This document shows, piece after piece, positions 9,004-18,281 of a DNA stretch of 41,726 nt; the first letter of the stretch is position 1, and each line of letters opens with the position of its first letter. The position numbers and the translations under genes were made by a program. A model generated the notes under the pieces. The model was not told the DNA's origin and ran no database searches. It was given only the letters and a program-made list of their open reading frames with translations. The stretch comes from Pseudotamlana haliotis (GTDB lineage: Bacteria; Bacteroidota; Bacteroidia; Flavobacteriales; Flavobacteriaceae), in the NCBI RefSeq assembly GCF_008806375.1, contig NZ_WAAT01000044.1:218624-260349 (forward strand), given 5' to 3'.

Positions 9004-10030
9004 TTACGACGCCATTAATTTTAGCAGACCATTCCTCTAAATTTATTTTATGAGCTAAGGATTTGCTGTTTTTAGAAAGAGTAAAATATTCTTGTTCCGT
9101 TAAGTCACTATATTTGAGTAATAAAAGCTTTAACGCCTGGTGATCTTGTGCTTTATAAATACTGCCGTTGAAATTGTTTATTACAAATTGCGAGGCGGCA
9201 CCAGTTTCTTGTGTCGTAATAATTGGTAAACCTGCTAGAGCAGCTTCATGGACTACAACGCCCCAAGCTTCATATAAGCTAGGTAAAATAAAGGTTCCCG
9301 AATTTTCTAGTAACTTAGGTAATGCTTCAGGACTAACAAAAGCCGTGTGTTTAATGTTTTGATGATCAGGAATCGAGCTAGACAGTGGCCCATTGCCGAT
9401 AATATGAACCTTAAAATTGAACTTTTCTTCATCTATTAAATCTTCTAGTACTTTAAAAAAGAGTTTTAGTCCTTTATGCTCCACTAGGCGACCAATAAAT
9501 ATAAACTGATTCAGGTGTTTGGTTTGTGAAATGTTTTTAAACAAATTTTCGTCGGCGCAATATAAGCCCGTTAAAATACGAGATGCTGAAAAACCTAATT
9601 TTTTTGCATAATAGTACTGAGGTAGACCAGCGACCCAAATATTAGAAAAGTAGGGCTTTATGGCTAAGGGGCTTAAAAAACTGGCTATTTTCTGTTTAGG
9701 TGATCCTAACCATTGGTTATCCATGCCAGTAATCACAGGGGTTCCTTGTTTTTTAAATGCTTTTGCTATTTTGAGGTAGCGTTTATCGGTCCAACCTGCA
9801 ACATAGATTAAGTCGGGTTGAAACTTGTTCACGCTTTGCAGTAGGGCATCTGTAGTTAGGTTGTCGGCATTCTGAATATTAATCTTTTTTGTAGAATCAA
9901 TTTGAAACGGCGCTTCAGGGCTTGGCGCTTTCCTAAATACCAAATAGGTGTTGCCTGCTCGTCCTGCATCGTGTTGCATACAGGCCATCCAGTAGCCGGT
10001 TAGTTTGGTGAAAAGTACTAATATTTTCAT
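8996..10030 (-). CDS. Family 4-type (GT-B) glycosyltransferase
   Basis: A 344-residue GT-B protein beginning MKILVLFTKL at 10030. The reading frame stays open upstream to 10123, but the ATG at 10030 is preferred because it gives a normal GT4 N-terminus and forms an ATGA overlap with the stop of the Wzy-like gene at 10027. The acceptor half has GMDNQWLGSPKQ. The donor half has FIFIGRLVEHKGL and the E-x7-E motif EAWGVVVHE (about 254-262), then GLPIITT. It is probably one of the enzymes building the repeat unit. The sugar specificity is unknown. Confidence 0.88.
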   Translation of the reverse strand: MKILVLFTKLTGYWMACMQHDAGRAGNTYLVFRKAPSPEAPFQIDSTKKINIQNADNLTTDALLQSVNKFQPDLIYVAGWTDKRYLKIAKAFKKQGTPVITGMDNQWLGSPKQKIASFLSPLAIKPYFSNIWVAGLPQYYYAKKLGFSASRILTGLYCADENLFKNISQTKHLNQFIFIGRLVEHKGLKLFFKVLEDLIDEEKFNFKVHIIGNGPLSSSIPDHQNIKHTAFVSPEALPKLLENSGTFILPSLYEAWGVVVHEAALAGLPIITTQETGAASQFVINNFNGSIYKAQDHQALKLLLLKYSDLTEQEYFTLSKNSKSLAHKINLEEWSAKINGVVNV

Positions 10031-11322
10031 GGGTTTGGCATCGTTTGTTTTAGGGGTTGGTTTTGTATGGCAAAATATAAAAAGAATAATGGAGTAAAAG
10101 GATTCATGGAGGCTGCCATCCAAGATTCGGTTACACCTATCAGCAATACCGTTATAATATAAATTAGAGCGGTAGCTTTTAATTTTGCTTTTTTATAGAG
10201 TTTAATAACCATCCAAGCAAAAGCAAGCAAACCAACAATGCCCACATTTAAAAGTAAGGATAAATAGGAACTCCAAATTCCTCCCCAATAACGTTCTCGT
10301 ACAAGACCAATATACTTGTCCGCATAATCTTTTATGAAATAAGTGTCGTACATAAAGCCTTGACCGTACCAAAAGTGCCTGGTGATTTCTTCCCAAGCTA
10401 CGCCCCAAACAACGGTGCGACCACTCGCGGTTTCAATGGAGTTTAGCCTTAAATCAATATTAGAACCCACAAAGGTGAGTAAGTCCTGAAGGCTTACAAA
10501 GTAAATGGTCAATAGAGCCAAAACCATAAATAAGCTATAAGGAATAATCATTTTGGTGTTAGTAAGCACTTTATTGGCAAGCACATAAAAAATAAGACTG
10601 CCGAGGGCTGTTCGGGAGCCTGTCAATAGTATGAGTGCGAAAGTCAAAAACATGTACCCCAACAGGATGGGTTTTTTTATTGAGGTCAACTCCTTACGTT
10701 GCTTGAGTAAGTCGATGACCCCATACATAAACACTAGCAACATGCCTAAGCCGTTCGGGTTTCCTGTTAATCCCATAAAACGCCCTACTAAGTAAAAGTT
10801 TGGGTTAATGACCAATACCAAATTGATTATGAGGAAGCTTAAAAAAAAATGAAATAGGATAATTGCAATTTTATCTTGCTTGACATAGAGGATGTCGGTA
10901 AGCTTAAAAATGGTAAAAGCTACAAAAATATATCCAAGACTTTTTGATAGGGCTTCAAAACCAAGTGGCGAAAACAACAACGTTATTACAAAACTGACAA
11001 TCACAAAAGGGAGGCTATACCAAGCTAGACTAACTTTACTTATGTTAATCTGGATAAGCACTACCAATGCTAATGCTAGAATAATAAAACGTAAATTGCC
11101 ATTGTAGGCAAAAGGCCCCGAAAAATTATTGGCTAAAATATAGGTGAGTAAAAAAGCGATTAAGAAAAACTCTAGTTTGTACTTGTATTTTTTTAAAGAA
11201 AAAATAATTAGAGCAAATGCTGTGGCTCCTATAAAACCGGTTGCGACCCCTATTATTAAAAATAGAATAGCAGGAATAAAAACACCCTTAAAAGACTTAT
11301 AATATTTAAAAATGTCTTTCAC
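10027..11322 (-). CDS. Wzy-like O-antigen/capsule polymerase (O-antigen ligase family)
   Basis: A 431-residue polytopic protein with about ten to twelve hydrophobic helices. A large loop after the central helices carries SGRTVVWGVAWEEI and FWYGQGFMYD, the pattern of the Wzy_C/O-antigen ligase family. It is the only polymerase candidate in the locus. With the Wzx flippase and Wza/Wzc genes it completes a Wzx/Wzy-dependent pathway, polymerising repeat units on the periplasmic face. It overlaps the upstream GT gene by 17 nt and the downstream GT gene by 4 nt. A ligase role cannot be excluded, but the context favours a polymerase. Confidence 0.87.
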   Translation of the reverse strand: MKDIFKYYKSFKGVFIPAILFLIIGVATGFIGATAFALIIFSLKKYKYKLEFFLIAFLLTYILANNFSGPFAYNGNLRFIILALALVVLIQINISKVSLAWYSLPFVIVSFVITLLFSPLGFEALSKSLGYIFVAFTIFKLTDILYVKQDKIAIILFHFFLSFLIINLVLVINPNFYLVGRFMGLTGNPNGLGMLLVFMYGVIDLLKQRKELTSIKKPILLGYMFLTFALILLTGSRTALGSLIFYVLANKVLTNTKMIIPYSLFMVLALLTIYFVSLQDLLTFVGSNIDLRLNSIETASGRTVVWGVAWEEITRHFWYGQGFMYDTYFIKDYADKYIGLVRERYWGGIWSSYLSLLLNVGIVGLLAFAWMVIKLYKKAKLKATALIYIITVLLIGVTESWMAASMNPFTPLFFLYFAIQNQPLKQTMPNP

Positions 11323-12451
11323 TAATTATTTCTTTAATTGTTTTTTTTATAGCCAAATCCCAAGTAAAATGTTCTTTAACTTTAACTATAGAATTTCTTT
11401 TTAGTTCTTTTATGCTTTTTTCTTTGAGCATAGTAATTTGCTTAATCCCTTCTTGGAGTTCGTCTTTTATATTTAAACCTTTAAGTAATATACCATTCGA
11501 ACTGCTAACCATTAAACTTACTGCACCTACATCAGTGGCTATAATGGCGCAACCACAAGCCATAGCCTCAAGAATAACTGTAGGCATGCCTTCGGAGTAG
11601 CTTGGACAGATTAAAACATCGGCATTTGTTAATTTTTGTTTTATAAAATCACTATCTCGTATAGTTCCAAAGTAAACCACTTGATCATGAATGAGTTGCT
11701 TATCTATCGGTATAGGGCCAATAAATTCAACCTCATAATTTAGATTGTCTATGGTGCTTTTTATAACGTCATGAAATTCTTCAATGCCTTTGCGTCTTTC
11801 GTATCGTCCTATAAAAATTAATTTTAGTTTTTTCTTTGGTGTTTGCGTTTCTATTTGGCTGGTAGGTTGAATCCAGTTCGCTTCAATGGCATTAGGAAGC
11901 ACTTTAATACTATTTTTTTTTGCACCATTGTCTAATAAAAGCGTTGTTAGTTTTCCTCCTAAAGACACTTGTTTATTAGATTTTTTAATAATGGTATGGG
12001 CAGGAAGCCTTAATAAAAACTGTTCTAATTTATTTTTTAAATTAATTGAGGTTTGAAACATTTCTAAACCATGTAGATTAGAAATTAGGTTTTTACAAAA
12101 TGGGTCCTTTTTTAGAAAATACCAAGAAGTAAACCCTTGCGCGTAAATAATATGAGGCTCTTTTGTTTTACTGACTGATCTGTATAACCTTTTTGAAAAT
12201 AAATAAGAATTATATATATAGTGACCAGGGAACTTTCGGCTTTTAGGATAAGGAACTATTATAAAATTAATATAATTTAATTCGTCTTCACTATAATAGT
12301 CGGTTAGTGTGATGTCATTAGTATCTGTAGGATGATAAACATCTACATTAATTTTATTCATGGCAAAATACTTTGCTAAAAAATAGGAGTGTTTTTGAAT
12401 TCCTCCAATAACAAAAGGGTAGATGCTATTTGTAATTAGTGCTATTTCCAT
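11306..12451 (-). CDS. Family 4-type (GT-B) glycosyltransferase
   Basis: A 381-residue GT-B enzyme. The start EIALITNSIYPFVIGGIQKH (2-21) has the GT4 glycine loop. The donor domain has KLIFIGRYERRKGIEEF and the motif EGMPTVILEAMACGCAII, with the E-x7-E pair in EGMPTVILE. It overlaps the sulfotransferase gene by 10 nt and the polymerase gene by 17 nt, so all three are probably cotranslated. Base composition is noticeably more AT-rich from here to about 17.6 kb. The substrate is unknown. Confidence 0.9.
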   Translation of the reverse strand: MEIALITNSIYPFVIGGIQKHSYFLAKYFAMNKINVDVYHPTDTNDITLTDYYSEDELNYINFIIVPYPKSRKFPGHYIYNSYLFSKRLYRSVSKTKEPHIIYAQGFTSWYFLKKDPFCKNLISNLHGLEMFQTSINLKNKLEQFLLRLPAHTIIKKSNKQVSLGGKLTTLLLDNGAKKNSIKVLPNAIEANWIQPTSQIETQTPKKKLKLIFIGRYERRKGIEEFHDVIKSTIDNLNYEVEFIGPIPIDKQLIHDQVVYFGTIRDSDFIKQKLTNADVLICPSYSEGMPTVILEAMACGCAIIATDVGAVSLMVSSSNGILLKGLNIKDELQEGIKQITMLKEKSIKELKRNSIVKVKEHFTWDLAIKKTIKEIISERHF

Positions 12452-13317
12452 TTTGTTATCTTATGTCCTAATTCTTTTTCTAAGTTTAAAATATCTTCTT
12501 CAAAATACTTATTAGTATAATTATCAATATCATCTTTTGAAAGTCTATTAACTGGTTTTGTAAATATTTTTTTTACAAAAACCTTAATATTTTGATGAGA
12601 GTTAATATAAGACCTTATTGTTTTAACAAAGAAGTTCGACCCATAAATAAAATTGAGTACAGAATGTCTAGGAAGGTTACCTTTGTTAGCGTGTTGATCT
12701 GTATCAAAATTAAAATCGGTTGAGATATTTAAAAAACTACATATATCATTAATAATTTTATTTTTTTTATCTGATATAAAATCTTCAAAAATAATTAGTT
12801 TCACATTTTCTGAACCAAAAATTTCTTTATAATTAGAGTAAGATTGATGATACTTACTCCACTTGATATAATTTGATTCAATTTCTCCTTTAAACTCCTT
12901 TTCTAAGTGGTCGCTAAAATTATACTTAGTCCACTCTTTAAAAGTATTTTGATTAAACTTTTTATACATATTATACGCTGAGTAAGCTCTCTTTACTGGC
13001 TGTCTAACTAACATAATTATTTTAATATCTTGACCTAAAAGTGAATGTATTTTTTCTGGTATTTCAGAATTATCCATATATCCTGGGTCTGTTTCTCCGC
13101 TAATAGAAAATGTATTGCTGATATTTACAGTAAAAAAATTATTTAGATACCAAGAAAGCCCTTTATTATAATGATGTGAAAAAAAACGAGTTTCTTTTTT
13201 TTGGGGTAAATATACTTCTGGATGATTTTTGAAAATTTCGTAAAAGGTTGTTGTTCCAGCTTTTTGAGCGCCAACTACGAAAAAGCTAGGTTTAATTATT
13301 TTTTTTTCTGATGACAT
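12442..13317 (-). CDS. PAPS-dependent polysaccharide sulfotransferase
   Basis: A 291-residue cytosolic-type sulfotransferase. The 5'-phosphosulfate-binding loop is GAQKAGTTTFYEIF (16-29) with the conserved lysine and TTT. The 3'-phosphate-binding segment is RQPVKRAYSAY (105-115), in which R105 and the serine are the expected PAPS contacts. The C-terminal part is rich in Lys and Asn, with no membrane helix. It should move sulfate from PAPS onto a sugar of the repeat unit. It sits between two GT genes, while the genes for PAPS synthesis and PAP removal lie in the same transcription unit (19583-24174). It resembles heparan/chondroitin-type sulfotransferase folds. The acceptor sugar is not predictable. 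The 131 nt upstream (13318-13448) are AT-rich and contain no gene. Confidence 0.9.
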   Translation of the reverse strand: MSSEKKIIKPSFFVVGAQKAGTTTFYEIFKNHPEVYLPQKKETRFFSHHYNKGLSWYLNNFFTVNISNTFSISGETDPGYMDNSEIPEKIHSLLGQDIKIIMLVRQPVKRAYSAYNMYKKFNQNTFKEWTKYNFSDHLEKEFKGEIESNYIKWSKYHQSYSNYKEIFGSENVKLIIFEDFISDKKNKIINDICSFLNISTDFNFDTDQHANKGNLPRHSVLNFIYGSNFFVKTIRSYINSHQNIKVFVKKIFTKPVNRLSKDDIDNYTNKYFEEDILNLEKELGHKITKWK

Positions 13318-13448
13318 AGTTCATGTTTTTATTTTGGACATTAAAATTCTTTTACATTTTTTTTTGATAAACAGAAATTCCAATTGGATCAAAGAATTGT
13401 ATTTACTCCATTAATAGTAGTAATTTGTCTAATATGAGAGGAATAATT

Positions 13449-14582
13449 TTAAATTAAGTCTAGTTTTATTTGATTTAACAGTTTATATGAATTTTGTATG
13501 GTTGGTGAGGTTTTACTAAAATGAGCAATAGCATAATTTTTTATTCTTATTTTTTCATTTAAACTTGGTTTGGTTAACTCTAATGTTTTAGTAATATCAA
13601 GCCCCATGTTATTCGATAATAATAAGGATGAATAATCTCCAATATTATCACTTATGAGTACTTTTAGTCCTCTACTTAAATATTCAGCACATTTAACAGG
13701 AGAAGCTACTTTATTAGTGATTTTATTTTCTCGAAACAATATACCATAACTTGAAATGTCTAAGTAACTTGGCACCTCCTTTGGAGGTACAAATTTATGA
13801 AAGACCCTATTTGGATATGTATGTTGTAAATCTTCAATATGTGTATTAGACTTAGATATAAAAAACACTTTACAATTTTGATTTTGATTCAAAATTTTAA
13901 TGATATAAAATTTTATTTTATCAAAAGATTGCCAGTCAGAGTTTCCTCCAACAAAAGAAAGAATTATGTCAGTCTCTACAATATTAAACGTCTCTTTTAT
14001 TTTTTTTATGTTTTTTAAATTGGGAGGAAGTAAAAAATGATTTGCTACGGTACATGGAATAACCACATGTTCATTTTGTGTGTATTCAAATTCTTGTCTC
14101 CAATATTCAACAAGCTTATTGGTTACTGCTATGCGAAAATCACTAGATAAAACAGATCTTCGTTCAAACTCGTTTATTAAGTGTTCTAAACCTGTGTTTG
14201 CATAAACGTTATATTCGTTTTGCTCTGCAGTAATAGCACCTCTACCATCATAAATTACTTTTAATTTTTTTGTAGATTGGGCTAAAATAGTAGCAAATAT
14301 ACCTCTACATATAATAGTAGCATTTTTATTAGTAAATACTTGAAGTAAGTATTTGTTTAATTTAAAAAATTTTAGTTTTGGAACAGCAGGAAGTACAATA
14401 GCTTCAGGTAATAATTTCTTTATTTTATTTCTATTTGCTCTGTACGAATGAAGACTAATAAAGCAAATAAGAGTTATATTAATACTATTCGTTTTATAAA
14501 GTTTAATAACATCTATAACTTGGCTTTGAAAAATACCTCCAACATTTTCATTTAGAGTTAGATAGTATAGTTTAGAATTCAT
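13449..14582 (-). CDS. Probable GT-B glycosyltransferase, divergent
   Basis: A 377-residue protein with a two-lobed GT-B appearance. The N-terminal half has LNENVGGIFQSQVIDVIKLY, and VIYDGRGAITAEQNEY near 124-139, where DxRG is common in capsular glycosyltransferases. The C-terminal half has ILSFVGGNSDWQSFDKI and VASPVKCAEYLSRGLKVLIS, with E and G at the usual nucleotide-sugar site positions. It lacks a textbook E-x7-E motif. It overlaps wecB by 11 nt. The region is very AT-rich, suggesting transfer as part of a cassette. The GT call is solid by context, but family placement is uncertain. Confidence 0.75.
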   Translation of the reverse strand: MNSKLYYLTLNENVGGIFQSQVIDVIKLYKTNSINITLICFISLHSYRANRNKIKKLLPEAIVLPAVPKLKFFKLNKYLLQVFTNKNATIICRGIFATILAQSTKKLKVIYDGRGAITAEQNEYNVYANTGLEHLINEFERRSVLSSDFRIAVTNKLVEYWRQEFEYTQNEHVVIPCTVANHFLLPPNLKNIKKIKETFNIVETDIILSFVGGNSDWQSFDKIKFYIIKILNQNQNCKVFFISKSNTHIEDLQHTYPNRVFHKFVPPKEVPSYLDISSYGILFRENKITNKVASPVKCAEYLSRGLKVLISDNIGDYSSLLLSNNMGLDITKTLELTKPSLNEKIRIKNYAIAHFSKTSPTIQNSYKLLNQIKLDLI

Positions 14583-15660
14583 TGTTAATATTTTTTAAAA
14601 TGCGTTCAGTAGCTTTCCCGTCCCATAATTCAGGAACTTGGCCTTTTTTATAAGTACCGTCTAAGATTTGATCAATATATTTTTGTAACACTTCAAAGTT
14701 AAAAGGCACTAAAGTGTTGGTTCCTACTTCTATGGTGCTTGGACGTTCTGTGTTTTCACGCAATGTTAAGCATGGGATTCCTCTAAAGGTTGTTTCTTCT
14801 TGAATACCTCCACTATCTGTTAATACCATTTTGGATGTAGCAATAAGCTTTTGGAAATCGAAATAACCTAAAGGTTCTGAAAGAATAATATTGCTTAGTT
14901 TGTTGAAATCATCGTCAAAGCCAAAAGATGAAATTCTTGCTCTAGTTCTTGGATGTATAGGGAAAACGACCTTTATTCTTTTATTTAGATATTTTAAGAG
15001 TTCAATCATTGTTTTTACCCCATTTTCACTATCTACATTAGATGGACGGTGTAATGTTAATAATACAAAATTGGTATCAATATTTAGTTGTTCTAATATT
15101 TTACTTTCTTGTATTTGGTTTTCAAAACCAACCATGGTATCAATCATGGTGTTGCCAACGAAAAATATCTGACCTTTTCTTTTTTCTTCCTCTAAATATT
15201 TAATACCACTTTTTTCGGTTACAAAATAATAATCAGCCATTTCATCTACTAAAATCCTATTCCATTCTTCTGGCATTTCTCTATCAAATGAACGTAAGCC
15301 ACTTTCTAAATGAGCTAGTTTTATTCCTTTTTTATTAGCAACTAGTGAGGCCGCTAACGTGGAATTAACATCACCAGGAACAATCATTAAATCTGGTGTA
15401 AAGGTATTATCTATTAAATCTTCTAAAGAGACCATAATGTCGGCCATTTGTTTCACAGGACTTGCTGGTGAAATGTTCAAAAAGTAATCAGGACGTAATT
15501 CAAATTGATCAAAAAATACATTAGCCATCTTCTCATCATAATGTTGCCCCGTGTGAACAATTTTAGGTTCCATATTGGGGTACAATTCTTTTGTCAATTT
15601 TTTAAATTGAGTTACTTTAATAAAATTGGGACGTGTACCTATTACTATTAGTATTTTCAT
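14572..15660 (-). CDS. wecB: UDP-N-acetylglucosamine 2-epimerase, non-hydrolysing
   Basis: A 362-residue GT-B-fold epimerase that interconverts UDP-GlcNAc and UDP-ManNAc. Typical motifs are GTRPNFIK (8-15), HTGQHYDEKM (36-45), the central VPGDVNSTLAASLVA, HLESGLRSFDREMPEE with catalytic acids, and LTDSGGIQEE near the UDP site. It overlaps the GT gene downstream by 11 nt and the acyltransferase gene by 1 nt (TAATG). The dehydrogenase at 18282-19562 could oxidise its product, but that enzyme looks more like the TviB type, so the actual HexNAc donor remains open. Confidence 0.93.
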   Translation of the reverse strand: MKILIVIGTRPNFIKVTQFKKLTKELYPNMEPKIVHTGQHYDEKMANVFFDQFELRPDYFLNISPASPVKQMADIMVSLEDLIDNTFTPDLMIVPGDVNSTLAASLVANKKGIKLAHLESGLRSFDREMPEEWNRILVDEMADYYFVTEKSGIKYLEEEKRKGQIFFVGNTMIDTMVGFENQIQESKILEQLNIDTNFVLLTLHRPSNVDSENGVKTMIELLKYLNKRIKVVFPIHPRTRARISSFGFDDDFNKLSNIILSEPLGYFDFQKLIATSKMVLTDSGGIQEETTFRGIPCLTLRENTERPSTIEVGTNTLVPFNFEVLQKYIDQILDGTYKKGQVPELWDGKATERILKNINNEF

Positions 15661-16223
15661 TAGTTGTTATTTTTTATTATTTTTGATGGTATTCCTGCAA
15701 TTGAAATGTTATTTTGATTAAATGATTTGTTAACAACAGCATTTGCTCCAATCTTTACGTTATTTCCAATTTTAATATTTCCAAATATTTTTGCTCCTGG
15801 ACCTATATAACAATTATCACCTATAACAGGAGCTAAGCCGTTGACTTCACCAATATTTACCCCAACATGAATTCTGCAATTAGCACCAATTTTTGTTTTC
15901 GTGTTGATTATTATGGGACCATAATGAGCAATTGATAAGCCTGGGCCAACCGTATTTACGGGAATACTGAAAGATAGTTTTTCTGATAACCTTCTATATT
16001 TAAAAAGTACCAATGTTTTTTTAATTAACCTTATAAAGTTACGTTCATTATTATGATAATATTCTAATTTTCTTAATGTTATTTGAAACTTGAGTATATT
16101 ATTTGGGAAAAATAATTCAGAGAAAAAACTGCGGCTATGAATATTTAATTGTTTTTTGTCCTTGTCTATATAGTATATCAGGTCTTTCTTGCTTTTAATT
16201 GGTTTGAAAGTATTAATAGTCAT
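15660..16223 (-). CDS. Serine-acetyltransferase-like hexapeptide acyltransferase
   Basis: A 187-residue protein of the LbH/CysE-like fold. An AT-rich N-terminal helical domain precedes hexapeptide coils from about residue 95. LSIAHYGPIIINTKTKIGAN holds the likely catalytic histidine, followed by HVGVNIGE, then coils ending in AGIPSKII. Although CysE-like, it sits inside the assembly block, overlapping wecB by 1 nt and wzx by 1 nt. A role in O- or N-acylation of the polymer is therefore more likely than cysteine synthesis (inference). Confidence 0.8.
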   Translation of the reverse strand: MTINTFKPIKSKKDLIYYIDKDKKQLNIHSRSFFSELFFPNNILKFQITLRKLEYYHNNERNFIRLIKKTLVLFKYRRLSEKLSFSIPVNTVGPGLSIAHYGPIIINTKTKIGANCRIHVGVNIGEVNGLAPVIGDNCYIGPGAKIFGNIKIGNNVKIGANAVVNKSFNQNNISIAGIPSKIIKNNN

Positions 16224-17530
16224 TATTTTTTGCCTTTTAAATAGTTTTTAATAGCTTTAAGTCTATAGTTAGGGATGAGAGAGTATAAATATTCTGAAAA
16301 CTTCACATTAATCATTTTATTTATTAAAATTTTCCAGAATGGATATAAGGTTATAATCATAAAAATTGATTGAGACGAAGCAACTCCATAAATCCCATAA
16401 TAACTGCCTATATATATGAATATAGGAAAGACTACTAAAGATAATAAGTGCCAATAGAACTCTAATTTTGTTCGACCAGTAGCTATAATTAAACAACCTA
16501 TTGGGTTATTAATTGATTTAAGATACATATATATACATAATATTTGTACTAGAGGTGATATATATTTAAATGCTTCACCATATAAAACGGTAACAATTAC
16601 ATGGGCTAATAGTGCTAGTATTAAATACGCGGAAAAGTTTAGAGTTGAAACAAAGTTTAATAATTTTAAATAATTTCTCCGTAAGATTTGGTTATCATTT
16701 TGGTAAATGGCTAATGAAGGGGTTGCTACCTTTGTTAAAACAGGGTTAATTAAGGAAGTAGGCCTGAGAACTAGCTGTTTAGCTAAGCTATACCCTCCTA
16801 AAATTTCTGTACCTAACAATTTTCCAATAAGTAAGGTGTCTAAGTCTTTGTTGAAATAATTAATGATTTGCCCACTTACTTGGAAGGCCCCAATTTTGAG
16901 AAAGCGTTTAGTTTCTGTAAATTTAAAATGTAAAATTAGTTCGTTTTTTTTTATACCAACAAATAAGTAAATTAGGTTTGAGCAGAGAAATTGTGTTAAT
17001 GCGGAATAGACTAAAGTATAAACACCAAAACCTTTAAGCGCTAAAATAATTGCTAGAACTAGGGCGATAATAGCACTTACGATATCTATTATTGAAATTA
17101 GTTTAAAATTAAGGTGCTTTAGTTCTATAGTTTTGAATTGTCTCCCCAAAGCAGAAAAAATGAGACCTAAACTCATTAAATTAAGTAGTGTTTTTAGTTC
17201 AGTTTCTTCGTAAAATACAGAAACAGGAGAGGATATTGTGATAATAAACAATAAGAGAATAATACTAAAACAAAAATTTAACCAATATAGGCTTGCATAT
17301 TCTTTTTTTGTGATATTTTGCACATGTAGAATGGCAGTGGTAATGCCCATATCCATAAATAGATTTATAAATCCTAAAACTACAGTAACTATAGCCATTA
17401 AACCAAAATCTTCTTTTTCTAAATATCTTGTAAGTATAGATAGCTTAACTAATGAAGTAAGGGCTATTATAATGGTACTTAATGTGGTCCATTTTGTGCC
17501 GGTTATAGTTTTTTGTTTAATGTTTTTCAT
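16223..17530 (-). CDS. wzx: Wzx-type polysaccharide flippase (MOP superfamily)
   Basis: A 435-residue integral membrane protein with about 12 hydrophobic helices. The N-terminus TITGTKWTTLSTIIIALTSL and YLEKEDFGLMAIVTVV are characteristic of the polysaccharide-transport branch. It should flip the lipid-linked repeat unit across the inner membrane for the Wzy-like polymerase. It overlaps the acyltransferase gene by 1 nt. Immediately upstream on the minus strand (17531-18281) is a gene-free stretch containing a decayed cysQ copy, which may mark a junction between cassette and backbone. Confidence 0.92.
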   Translation of the reverse strand: MKNIKQKTITGTKWTTLSTIIIALTSLVKLSILTRYLEKEDFGLMAIVTVVLGFINLFMDMGITTAILHVQNITKKEYASLYWLNFCFSIILLLFIITISSPVSVFYEETELKTLLNLMSLGLIFSALGRQFKTIELKHLNFKLISIIDIVSAIIALVLAIILALKGFGVYTLVYSALTQFLCSNLIYLFVGIKKNELILHFKFTETKRFLKIGAFQVSGQIINYFNKDLDTLLIGKLLGTEILGGYSLAKQLVLRPTSLINPVLTKVATPSLAIYQNDNQILRRNYLKLLNFVSTLNFSAYLILALLAHVIVTVLYGEAFKYISPLVQILCIYMYLKSINNPIGCLIIATGRTKLEFYWHLLSLVVFPIFIYIGSYYGIYGVASSQSIFMIITLYPFWKILINKMINVKFSEYLYSLIPNYRLKAIKNYLKGKK

Positions 17531-17589
17531 TAAGATAATTATACATCAATTAACATTGATTTTATAAAACTTCTTCAAACGTTCACTTT

Positions 17590-18185
17590 TTTATTGCAAA
17601 ATTGCAGTCTATTCTCTTACTATTTATGTCGAATTCCAAAGTGGTATATGAATAAATTCTTATTTTTCTGGGGAGAAATATGAACGTTTCGCTAAGATGA
17701 TATTTTTTCTTTTTTAAAGTCTAGAGATGTTTTTTTTGCTTGACCTGCCATATGTTCTAAAGAAAAATCCATGACAGTATAGGTCAGTTTATAGGCGCCA
17801 ATTTAAGTATTAAAAAATAAAAAATGTCTTGAGAGGAACCTAAATAACACCAAGAGTACGGACTTGTTTTTCTACAGAGGCAATTATTTAAAGAAAACTC
17901 TCTATTTCTTTTTATCAATTTTTTGGTACTATCATTAGGGTTACAATCCATAGTTAGCTCCAATTTTTTCAAGCTTCATAATGTGTGTCTTAATCTACTT
18001 TACAAAAAATAGTGTAAGGATTTTAGACTTTTTACTATAATATTATGTGATGCGATATCAGCTTTAGTTAATGGGGATGGTTGCTTTTAAAGTTGACTTC
18101 AAAACCTTCGTTTTCATAAATATTATGATTTATTTGTGTGTTTTTAGTGCTGCTTAATTATTATATTTTTTGGTAGATCTTGTTT
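17590..18185 (-). pseudogene. Decayed copy of cysQ
   Basis: This apparently gene-free stretch aligns by eye, on the same strand, with the intact cysQ at 19583-20380. Shared blocks include TGTTCTAAAGAAAAATCCATG (ψ near 17754, intact near 19940), AAATAACACCAAGAGTA (near 17842/20025), CTCTATTTCTTTTTAT (near 17898/20087), TTATGTGATGCGATATCAGC (near 18043/20240) and TTTTAAAGTTGACTTCAAAA (near 18086/20281). The catalytic DPIDGTKEF appears as NPNDSTKKL and the frame is broken by stops and shifts. A 62-codon open frame at 17784-17972 is a remnant, not a gene. The 3' and 5' limits are approximate because the ends are strongly diverged. Bases 17531-17589 and 18186-18281 show nothing else. Confidence 0.85.
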
Positions 18186-18281
18186 ATAATTAGGTTTTTA
18201 TTGTTTTTCTGATGGATATTTATATTATTCACCAGTTTGTTAGGGTTTATTTATGTTTAATATTTTTTATTAGAAGTTGTA

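Noticed and set aside
17784-17972. A 62-codon minus-strand open frame as a small gene
   Set aside because: It is a fragment of the decayed cysQ with the metal-binding motif destroyed.
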